7,795 bases of DNA, from assembly GCA_006226225.1 (NCBI GenBank), contig SBHI01000067.1:1-7795 (forward strand), in the 5' to 3' direction. Below the pieces are notes generated by a model that was not told the DNA's origin, made no database searches, and saw only the letters and a list, made by a program, of their open reading frames with translations. The translations under genes and the position numbers were made by a program. This stretch comes from Alphaproteobacteria bacterium. GTDB taxonomy: Bacteria > Pseudomonadota > Alphaproteobacteria > Micavibrionales > CSBR16-224. Every line of letters starts with the position of its first letter. Positions within the stretch are counted from its first letter, which is position 1. Shown piece by piece: positions 1-5,904 of the stretch.

Positions 1-684
1 GTACCCCCATGTATCGCTTACAAAGCCGGACAGCATGAAGAGCAGCAGGAAAGATCCCACGCTTGCCACCAGCGGTGCGGTGAAAGCATTGTCTTTTTTC
101 GCCGTTTCATCTTCCAGTGCTGTGGCCAGTTGCTGGTCAAGTTGTTTTGCCGTCTCAAAACGGTCGGTGCCGTCTTGCATGTTCAGGTCAGTCTTTGCCA
201 GTGTTTCATCCAGCATGGCTGCGCTGATATTTTCCTGAAAACCGAATTCCGCCGGATTGGCGATTGTTTCGGTGAATTCCGTCCGCAGTTTCTCAAAATT
301 CTGTTCGCTCAAAGCCGCGCCTTCATTGTTTGCGCCCTCAAGGTATAGATTCATATAGGCAGCAACGGCCTGTTTACCGAAAGCGGTTTTTAAATCCGTC
401 AATTCCTGACTGCCGCCGGTGAAGGCGGTCTCGGCTTCCAGCAAGCCGATCTGTGATTTCATTTCCTGCAAGGCTGCAAAATCGGCCTGATGCTGTGCGG
501 TAATGCTTTCCTCCATTGCCGTACCGGTATTGTCGGGTGTGGCGACATCACTATCCAGCATGCCGGGGATGGTACCAAAGGAAATAGCGGCGGCAATCGC
601 GGTGGAAATGACCAAACTGGGGCCGGTGCCGAATGTATCGGCAATAACGCGTTTGATATTGGGTTTTGTATCTTTCTTACTCAT
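1..684 (-). CDS. Hypothetical two-TM membrane protein, copy 2 of a tandem pair (3' end off window)
   Basis: The frame is open from an ATG at 684 to the left edge, giving 228 visible residues and no stop, so the C-terminus is missing. I do not recognise the family. The N-terminus is short and lysine-rich (MSKKDTKPNIK). A hydrophobic segment follows at about residues 22-43, then a polar, mostly helical-looking region of about 155 residues, then a second hydrophobic segment at about 203-222. Basic residues before the first segment suggest the N-terminus is cytoplasmic and the central domain periplasmic; this is inference. The protein aligns over its whole visible length with the product of the gene just upstream. 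Shared blocks include PD.TGTA.E.S, LKTAFG, AYM.LYL.GA and MLDETLA. The start is supported by GGGGA five bases before the ATG. Only 10 bp separate it from the upstream stop, so the two are almost certainly co-transcribed. Coding confidence is high; function is unknown. Confidence 0.85.
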   Translation of the reverse strand, partial: MSKKDTKPNIKRVIADTFGTGPSLVISTAIAAAISFGTIPGMLDSDVATPDNTGTAMEESITAQHQADFAALQEMKSQIGLLEAETAFTGGSQELTDLKTAFGKQAVAAYMNLYLEGANNEGAALSEQNFEKLRTEFTETIANPAEFGFQENISAAMLDETLAKTDLNMQDGTDRFETAKQLDQQLATALEDETAKKDNAFTAPLVASVGSFLLLFMLSGFVSDTWGY

Positions 685-694
685 TTTTTCCCCG

Positions 695-1426
695 TTAATG
701 TTGGCCGTATTTCTTTTGCGGCTTTTTGACCGGCACGCGTTCAGGTTCCGAATAGCGCCAGCGTGAGGCCATCGTTGGCCCGCATAAGAAGAAAAACAGC
801 ATCAATGTACCAAGGCTGGCGACTCCGGCGGCGGCAAAAGGCTTTGATTGCTGGTCATTGAAGTCGCCCAGCTTACCGTCCAGCGCTTTGACGGTCTGGA
901 ATTTATCCAGTTCCGTCTCCTGATTTAAGGACGTTGCGGCAAGGGTTTCATCCAGCATCCCCGCGGCAATATGATCGTGGAAGCCGAGGGTAGAGGGGGC
1001 AATGATCTCGTTTGCAAATTCGGCACGCAGTGTTTCAAAACTTTCTTCACTGATGGCGGCGCCCTCTGTGGCGGAAGCGCCGGAAAGATATAAATCCATA
1101 TATGCGTTGAGTGCTTTGTCGCCAAAGGCTGTTTTCAGCTCGTCCACGGCGGCGCTGCTGCCGCTTGCGGCGGCTTTGGCCTCGTTCAGCTCAATCTGGG
1201 CTTTCATTTGTTTTAGTGCGTCAAAGGCGCTGTGATGCTGATTCAGCACGCTTTGTTCTATCGCCGTTCCGGTCTGGTCGGGGGCGGCGATATCATTGTC
1301 CATTACAGCGGGAATCACGGCAAAATTTACCGCAGTCGCGGCGGCGGAACAAAGAATCCACGCCAGCGGTGTGCCAAAGGTTTGACCGATTTTATATTTG
1401 ATATTCGGTTTTGTATTTTCCGTCAT
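695..1426 (-). CDS. Hypothetical two-TM membrane protein, copy 1 of a tandem pair
   Basis: This 243-residue protein belongs to no family I recognise. It begins MTENTKPNIKYK and has a hydrophobic segment at about residues 20-42. A soluble, Ala/Glu/Lys-rich, probably helical domain covers about 43-195, and a second hydrophobic segment lies at about 196-219. The tail is basic (SRWRYSEPERVPVKKPQKK). Positive charges at both ends predict cytoplasmic termini and a periplasmic central domain; this is inferred from the positive-inside rule. It resembles the next gene along its length, roughly two residues in five by eye, so the pair looks like a tandem duplication. An ATG at 1468 in the same frame would add 14 residues, but that ATG lies inside the -10 element of the best promoter candidate, so I prefer 1426. 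Neither start has a clear Shine-Dalgarno sequence. It is the first gene of a probable two-gene or longer operon, divergent from anmK. Confidence 0.85.
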   Translation of the reverse strand: MTENTKPNIKYKIGQTFGTPLAWILCSAAATAVNFAVIPAVMDNDIAAPDQTGTAIEQSVLNQHHSAFDALKQMKAQIELNEAKAAASGSSAAVDELKTAFGDKALNAYMDLYLSGASATEGAAISEESFETLRAEFANEIIAPSTLGFHDHIAAGMLDETLAATSLNQETELDKFQTVKALDGKLGDFNDQQSKPFAAAGVASLGTLMLFFFLCGPTMASRWRYSEPERVPVKKPQKKYGQH

Positions 1427-1563
1427 ATTCTGACTGCCCGTTTTTCTTTTGCAAAAGTGAATTAACATAACAAATATATAGGGGTTATGTCAATGTATTT
1501 TTCCGTTTTTCTTGTCGCGACTCTGTGTTTTGTGCCATCTTATGAGAGAAGGGGTGAAGAAAA
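1427..1563. promoter_or_regulatory. Divergent intergenic region between the membrane-protein pair and anmK
   Basis: This region holds the minus-strand promoter described separately and the leader of anmK. An 8-bp palindrome GTCGCGAC lies at 1514-1521 and overlaps a GACTC (1519-1523), a GANTC-type site of the kind methylated by CcrM in many Alphaproteobacteria. AAGGGG at 1549-1554 ends 9 nt before the anmK ATG and is a good Shine-Dalgarno sequence. No convincing plus-strand promoter stands out. TTGTCG at 1512-1517 could be a -35 element, but what follows 17-18 bp downstream (CATCTT) is a poor -10. Confidence 0.4.
1464..1493 (-). promoter_or_regulatory. Sigma70-like promoter candidate for the tandem membrane-protein genes
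   Basis: Read on the minus strand, a perfect TTGACA (1493-1488) is followed after 18 bp by TATGTT (1469-1464), which matches TATAAT at four of six positions. The spacer is A/T-rich. Transcription would start a few bases downstream, about 30-35 nt before the ATG at 1426. The ATG at 1468 falls inside the -10 element and so could not be in the transcript, which is the main reason for choosing the 1426 start. Motif match only. Confidence 0.5.
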
Positions 1564-2685
1564 ATGGCGCAAGACGAAAAATATCCTGAGAAAACCTATA
1601 TTGCCGTCGGTATGATGACGGGAACCTCGATGGACGGGCTGGATGTTGCCGCCATTCGCACGGATGGCAAGGATTTTACGCGTCTAATCGGTTTCACGCT
1701 GATCCCGTATGAAAACGACTTTCATAACTTGCTGAAAACCGTTCTGCGCGGTCAGGATAAGGAAAGGCTGGAGGCCGTCGGTGTCGCCTTGACGCAGATG
1801 CACGCGCTGGCGCTGGAAAATCTTCTGTTGAAAATGGGGCTAGATGTGAAGGAAGTGGATGTCATCGGCATGCACGGCCAGACTGTCCTGCATGAGCCGG
1901 AAAAGGGACGGACATGGCAAATCGGTGACGGACAGATGCTGGCCGATATGACGGGTGTAAAAGTCGTCAATGATTTCCGCAGCGCCGATATGAAGGCGGG
2001 CGGGCAGGGTGCGCCACTGATTCCGGTTTATCACCGCGCCTTGGCAAAAAAACTGGATAAACCGGTGGCGTTCGTCAATATCGGCGGTGTTGCCAATCTG
2101 ACATGGATTGATAAACGCGGCAATATGTTGGCCTGTGATACCGGCCCCGGCAATGCGATGCTGGATGACTGGATGCGCCAGAAAACCGGCGCAGCGCGGG
2201 ACGAAAACGGCGAAACGGCTGCTGCGGGCAAGGTCGATAAAGCCGCGTTGAAAAAGCTGCTCTCTCATCCTTTCTTTTCGATGCCGCCGCCGAAATCTCT
2301 GGATCGTGATGCGTTTGATCCGTCTGTGGTGGAACATCTCTCTGTGGAAGACGGCGCGGCAACCTTGGCGGAATTTACCGTTGAAGGTATTACCCGCATT
2401 GTCGAATTATTGCCCGAAGCGCCGCGTAAATGGCTGATTTGCGGCGGTGGGCGGCATAATGCGCATATGATGGCGCGGTTGTCGCAGCGTCTGGGTGCTT
2501 CGGTTGAGCCTGTCGAGTCTATCGACACCAATGGCGATACGCTGGAGGCGGAAGGCTTCGCCTATATGGCGGTACGCAATATGCTGGGCTTGCCGATTTC
2601 TTTCCCCGGCACCACCGGCGTGCGCGAAGAGATGACGGGCGGTGTCCTCTCCTTGCCAAAAGCCGCAGAAACAGCTAAACTATAA
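1564..2685 (+). CDS. anmK: Anhydro-N-acetylmuramic acid kinase
   Basis: AnmK hydrolyses the 1,6-anhydro ring of anhydroMurNAc and phosphorylates it with ATP to MurNAc-6-phosphate. This is the cytoplasmic step that recycles cell-wall turnover products. The 373-residue length is normal for the family. Motifs seen in order: GMMTGTSMDGLD (16-27, nucleotide-binding loop), GMHGQTVLH (102-110), QIGDGQMLA (119-127), VNDFRSADM..GGQGAPL (135-152), NIGGVANLT (172-180), CDTGPGNAMLD (191-201), PPPKSLDRDAF (241-251) and LICGGGRHN (291-299). The Asp in CDTGPGN (D192) corresponds to the catalytic base known in the family. The C-terminal EAEGFAYMAVR and GTTGVRE motifs are also present, so the enzyme looks complete and functional. 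The ATG start has AAGGGG nine bases upstream. The gene is followed by ftsK on the same strand after 97 bp. Confidence is high. Confidence 0.97.
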   Translation: MAQDEKYPEKTYIAVGMMTGTSMDGLDVAAIRTDGKDFTRLIGFTLIPYENDFHNLLKTVLRGQDKERLEAVGVALTQMHALALENLLLKMGLDVKEVDVIGMHGQTVLHEPEKGRTWQIGDGQMLADMTGVKVVNDFRSADMKAGGQGAPLIPVYHRALAKKLDKPVAFVNIGGVANLTWIDKRGNMLACDTGPGNAMLDDWMRQKTGAARDENGETAAAGKVDKAALKKLLSHPFFSMPPPKSLDRDAFDPSVVEHLSVEDGAATLAEFTVEGITRIVELLPEAPRKWLICGGGRHNAHMMARLSQRLGASVEPVESIDTNGDTLEAEGFAYMAVRNMLGLPISFPGTTGVREEMTGGVLSLPKAAETAKL

Positions 2686-2782
2686 AGACGCGGACTCCCG
2701 CGGTTCAATGCCAATTTCTCTTCAGGTTTCATTCTAAGCGAAACCCTCAATTTTCACCTGTTTGAACAAGGATGATCTGACC
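2686..2782 (+). promoter_or_regulatory. anmK-ftsK intergenic region with two stem-loops and a GANTC site
   Basis: Directly after the anmK stop, CGCGG (2689-2693) can pair with CCGCG (2698-2702) across a 4-nt loop. A GACTC (2693-2697) lies within this element. A second inverted repeat, GGTTTC (2725-2730) with GAAACC (2740-2745), has a 9-nt loop and is followed only by a mixed CTCAATTTTC tract. It is at best a weak terminator or attenuator. AAGGA at 2768-2772 is the ribosome-binding site of ftsK. I could not identify a convincing -35/-10 pair here, so whether ftsK has its own promoter or is read through from anmK is open. Confidence 0.35.
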
Positions 2783-5203
2783 ATGAGCACGTCTGTACGC
2801 ACTTATCTGATGCGCGGAAAAAAACAAGCGGGAGGCCGCAGCGACTTTTTACCCGAAAAATTCCGGGCATTTCTGTCTGCGCGCGCCGTAGATACGCTGG
2901 GGGTTGTGCTGTGTGTTGCGGGGTTGATGTTTACGGCATCGCTGGTCAGCTATCATCCGGCTGACCCGTCTTTGAACAGCGCCGGAACGGGCGATGTCAT
3001 CCATAATCTGATGGGACGCGGCGGCGCCTATCTGTCCGATATTTTTCTGCAATGTTTCGGTCTGGTGTCCATGTTGTTCCCGCTGGTGATGATTGCGGCG
3101 GGTTGGCGTATTCTGATGCGTTATCCGCTGTCCGGCGGCTGGTCGCGTCTGACGGCTTTTCTGACAGGTGTGATGGCGGCAGGAGTCGGTTTTGCTGCTA
3201 TTCCGGGTTTCCCCGGCTGGCTGATGGGGATGCATCTGGGCGGCAGTGTCGGCGTGGTGATGCTGAACGCTTTGACAGGATTTTTGCAAGGTATCGGTAT
3301 TGCAGCGCTGTTTCCGATGATTGCCGCCGTTTGTTTTACGCTGGCGGTCTTTTCGCTGAGCTATGCGCTGGGCGTGACGCTGCAGCATTGGCTGTACGGC
3401 TTTTATAAGCTTGCCTATACGGGGTATGGTACGGCGGCGCTTGGCGTGTCGAAAACGCTTGGCCTGCTGTCTAAACTGGCCTCCCTGCGCCGCAAAGGCG
3501 GAGAGAATGGCGCTTCCCAACCGGCAAAACGCGTGGCAGTGACACGCGGCGCGGAAGACATGGAAGCCCGTGGAAATATCGAAACGGTACTGAAATCGCC
3601 GCCGGTGGTGAACCCGCGCAAAGCCGCACCCGCACAAAAAAGCGCGCGTGTGGAAAAAGAAAAACAGCCCGCACTGCCGCTTGCGGGTGATGACGGGCAA
3701 AGCTGGCAGCTGCCGACGCTGGATCTGCTGGACGAACCGCCTGCGGCACAAAATCCCGATCACAACCCCGAAGCCTTGCAGCGCAATGCCGAATTGCTGG
3801 AGAGCGTGCTGAATGATTTCGGTGTGGACGGGCAGGTGGTTGCCGTTAATCCGGGGCCGATTGTCACATTGTACGAGCTGGAGCCTGCGCCGGGGACGAA
3901 ATCCTCACGCGTGATTAATCTGGCCGATGATATTGCCCGTTCAATGAGCACGACAACGGTTCGTGTTGCCGTTATTCCGGGCAAAAACGCCATCGGGATC
4001 GAGCTGCCGAATGCGAAACGCGAAACGGTGTTCTTAAAAGAATTGCTGACGACGCGCGAATACGAAAAGACCGGCGCAAAACTGCCGCTGGTGCTCGGGA
4101 AGAATATCGGCGGCGAACCGGTAATTGCCGATCTGGCCAAAATGCCGCATTTGCTGGTGGCGGGTACGACAGGTTCGGGTAAATCCGTTGCCGTCAATAC
4201 GATGATTTTATCATTGCTATATCAAATGTCGCCTGAACAATGCCGCCTGATCATGATTGATCCGAAAATGCTGGAGCTTTCCGTCTATGACGATATCCCG
4301 CATTTGCTGACACCGGTTGTGACCGAGCCGCATAAAGCGGTGACGGCGCTGAAATGGGCGGTTGGCGAAATGGAAGACCGTTACCGCGCCATGTCGAAAC
4401 TGGGTGTGCGCAATATCGACGGTTATAACCAGCGCATTAAGGAAGCCCGTAAAAAAGGCGAAGTGCTGACCAACCGTGTTCAGACCGGTTTTGACCATGA
4501 AACGGGCAAGCCTGTTTTTGAAGAACAACCGATCCCGCTGGTCGAATTGCCGTTCATTGTTGTGATCGTCGATGAATTTGCCGATCTGATGCTGGTGGCA
4601 GGCAAGGAAGTCGAAGCCTGTATCCAGCGTCTGGCGCAGATGGCACGCGCGGCGGGCATCCATTTGATTATGGCGACGCAGCGTCCTTCCGTCGATGTTA
4701 TTACCGGCGTGATCAAGGCAAACTTCCCGACACGGATCAGTTTTCAGGTTACCTCGAAAATCGACAGCCGCACCATTCTGGGTGACGGCGGTGCGGAACA
4801 ATTGCTGGGACGCGGTGACATGTTGTTCATGCCCTCCGGTGAGAAAATCATCCGCGTTCACGGCCCCTTTGTTGATGATGATGAAGTGGAAAATGTCGTC
4901 TCCTACCTGAAAGAGCAGGGCGAGCCTGACTATGTCGACAGCGTGACCGTCGGCGGTGAAGACGACATGTTCAAAGGGATCGCCGCAGGCGGCGGCAGCG
5001 AATATGACGAGCTGTATGATGAAGCTGTCGCGCTGATTATCCGTGAACGCAAAGCATCGACCAGCTTTGTCCAGCGGCATTTACAGATCGGCTATAACCG
5101 TGCCGCCCGTATCATCGAACAGATGGAAAAAGACGGGTTGATCAGTGCCGCCAATCATGTCGGCAAGCGCGAGATTCTGCTGGAAGATAGAGAAAATTAT
5201 TAA
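2783..5203 (+). CDS. ftsK: DNA translocase FtsK
   Basis: FtsK is the septal hexameric ATPase that pumps double-stranded DNA and coordinates chromosome-dimer resolution and segregation with division. From the ATG at 2783 it has 806 residues, the compact form common outside the enteric bacteria. An N-terminal membrane domain has about four hydrophobic segments (roughly 36-56, 86-110, 121-141 and 169-199). A charged, Pro/Ala-rich linker (about 230-330) contains the LPTLDLLDEPP block seen in many FtsK proteins. The motor follows, with Walker A GTTGSGKS (461-468), Walker B VIVDEF (594-599, D597) and the conserved ATQRPSVDVITGVIKAN stretch. A C-terminal winged-helix gamma domain (about 741-806, SFVQRHLQIGYNRAARIIEQM) is the part that reads KOPS sites and contacts XerD in studied homologues. 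Start choice: AAGGA lies 10 nt before the 2783 ATG. An in-frame TTG at 2762 would add seven residues but would put that ribosome-binding site inside the gene. Confidence 0.97.
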   Translation: MSTSVRTYLMRGKKQAGGRSDFLPEKFRAFLSARAVDTLGVVLCVAGLMFTASLVSYHPADPSLNSAGTGDVIHNLMGRGGAYLSDIFLQCFGLVSMLFPLVMIAAGWRILMRYPLSGGWSRLTAFLTGVMAAGVGFAAIPGFPGWLMGMHLGGSVGVVMLNALTGFLQGIGIAALFPMIAAVCFTLAVFSLSYALGVTLQHWLYGFYKLAYTGYGTAALGVSKTLGLLSKLASLRRKGGENGASQPAKRVAVTRGAEDMEARGNIETVLKSPPVVNPRKAAPAQKSARVEKEKQPALPLAGDDGQSWQLPTLDLLDEPPAAQNPDHNPEALQRNAELLESVLNDFGVDGQVVAVNPGPIVTLYELEPAPGTKSSRVINLADDIARSMSTTTVRVAVIPGKNAIGIELPNAKRETVFLKELLTTREYEKTGAKLPLVLGKNIGGEPVIADLAKMPHLLVAGTTGSGKSVAVNTMILSLLYQMSPEQCRLIMIDPKMLELSVYDDIPHLLTPVVTEPHKAVTALKWAVGEMEDRYRAMSKLGVRNIDGYNQRIKEARKKGEVLTNRVQTGFDHETGKPVFEEQPIPLVELPFIVVIVDEFADLMLVAGKEVEACIQRLAQMARAAGIHLIMATQRPSVDVITGVIKANFPTRISFQVTSKIDSRTILGDGGAEQLLGRGDMLFMPSGEKIIRVHGPFVDDDEVENVVSYLKEQGEPDYVDSVTVGGEDDMFKGIAAGGGSEYDELYDEAVALIIRERKASTSFVQRHLQIGYNRAARIIEQMEKDGLISAANHVGKREILLEDRENY

Positions 5204-5221
5204 AGCTGACGAGGTGTTGCC

Positions 5222-5818
5222 TCAAGCGTGTCCGGTAATGCTGGACAGCTGCGCGGGGGAGACACCGAGAATTTCCAGTGCCCGCTCCCATTTGTCATGT
5301 ACCTTTGTATCGAAAATCAAGGCAGGATCCGCCTCAATCGACAGCCAGGCATTTGATTGCAGTTCCTGTTCCAGCTGTCCTTCCCCCCATCCGGCATAGC
5401 CGAGGGCGAAAATGCTGTTTTTAGGCCCACAGCCCATGACGATATCCTGTAAAATTTCGATGGTGGCGGTAATGCCGACATTTTTGTCCAGCACGACGGT
5501 ATCTTGATGGACATGGTCGGTGGAATGCAGGACAAAGCCGCGTGTCATTTCAACAGGCCCGCCGAAATGTACATCAGGCAGCAGACCGGAATCGATTTCA
5601 ATGCCGTCCAGTTTCAGCTGGGTCAGAATATCGCGGAATTCCACAAGCTTCAGCGGCTGGTTGACGACAATTCCCATCGCGCCGCGCGCATCATGCGAAC
5701 AGACATAGACAACGCTTTTTTCAAAACCACTGTCGCGCAAGACAGGCGTTGCCAATAGCAACCGTCCGGTCAGGTAACCTTCCGCTGCAGAATCTTCTGT
5801 TTTTTTGATGTCATCCAT
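5222..5818 (-). CDS. yqgE: YqgE/AlgH family protein (UPF0301)
   Basis: This conserved family has no firmly established biochemical role. The name AlgH comes from an alginate regulatory locus in Pseudomonas. From the ATG at 5818 the product has 198 residues, within the usual range. Family blocks are clear: LTGRLLLATPVLRDSGFEKSVVYVC (16-40), GAMGIVVNQPL (46-56), HFGGPV (84-89), GFVLHSTD (94-101) and LGYAGWGEGQLEQEL (139-153). It is probably cytosolic, as no signal peptide or membrane segment is seen. Start choice is uncertain. An ATG at 5857 and a GTG at 5860 are in frame and would give about 211-212 residues, but neither has a Shine-Dalgarno sequence. The 5818 ATG has GGAAGG 13 nt upstream, a long but possible spacing, and family homology begins only near residue 14. 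The gene converges on ftsK with 18 bp between the stop codons, and it follows the exported-protein gene on the same strand. Confidence 0.93.
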   Translation of the reverse strand: MDDIKKTEDSAAEGYLTGRLLLATPVLRDSGFEKSVVYVCSHDARGAMGIVVNQPLKLVEFRDILTQLKLDGIEIDSGLLPDVHFGGPVEMTRGFVLHSTDHVHQDTVVLDKNVGITATIEILQDIVMGCGPKNSIFALGYAGWGEGQLEQELQSNAWLSIEADPALIFDTKVHDKWERALEILGVSPAQLSSITGHA

Positions 5819-5866
5819 GCCCAATTTGAAACCTTCCGGTATTGCGTTGCCTGTCATCACATTTTA

Positions 5867-5881
5867 TCACATGTCATGTGA
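5867..5881. repeat. Perfect 15-bp palindrome upstream of yqgE, possible operator
   Basis: TCACATG-T-CATGTGA is a 7-bp inverted repeat around a single central base, in the short gap before yqgE. Read on the minus strand, its ATGTGAT edge recurs 12 nt further on, at the start of the longer yqgE frame. The symmetry is what a dimeric regulator would bind, but no matching regulator is known to me. The 1-nt centre rules out a normal RNA hairpin loop unless inner pairs open. Confidence 0.4.
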
Positions 5882-5887
5882 AAGAAA

Positions 5888-5904
5888 CCTTAACCTGCCT
5901 TAAC
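5888..5904. repeat. Direct repeat CCTTAAC x2, 10-bp period
   Basis: CCTTAAC occurs at 5888-5894 and again at 5898-5904, one helical turn apart, next to the palindrome and spanning the stop codon of the exported-protein gene. The TTAA cores are 6 bp apart, whereas the CtrA master-regulator site of Alphaproteobacteria is TTAA-N7-TTAA. It therefore resembles a CtrA box but misses the spacing by one base. Confidence 0.3.

Noticed and set aside
1427..1468. Extended N-terminus (ATG at 1468) for the first membrane protein
   Set aside because: The ATG lies in the -10 hexamer of the best promoter candidate, and the tandem paralogue begins at the position equivalent to 1426.
2653..2686. Promoter for ftsK from TTGCCA (2653-2658) and TATAAA (2681-2686)
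   Set aside because: The spacer is 22 bp, too long for a sigma70 promoter.
2762..2782. TTG start for ftsK
   Set aside because: It would place the AAGGA ribosome-binding site within the coding region. The ATG at 2783 has ideal spacing from it.
2849..3763. Long open frame (304 codons) on the minus strand inside ftsK
   Set aside because: It lies antisense to the membrane and linker part of a clear ftsK. Its product is rich in Arg, Gln and His with no domain, and the openness follows from codon bias on the other strand.
4217..5080. Open frame (287 codons) antisense to the ftsK motor domain
   Set aside because: It fully overlaps the Walker A to gamma-domain coding region and has no recognisable motif or ribosome-binding site.
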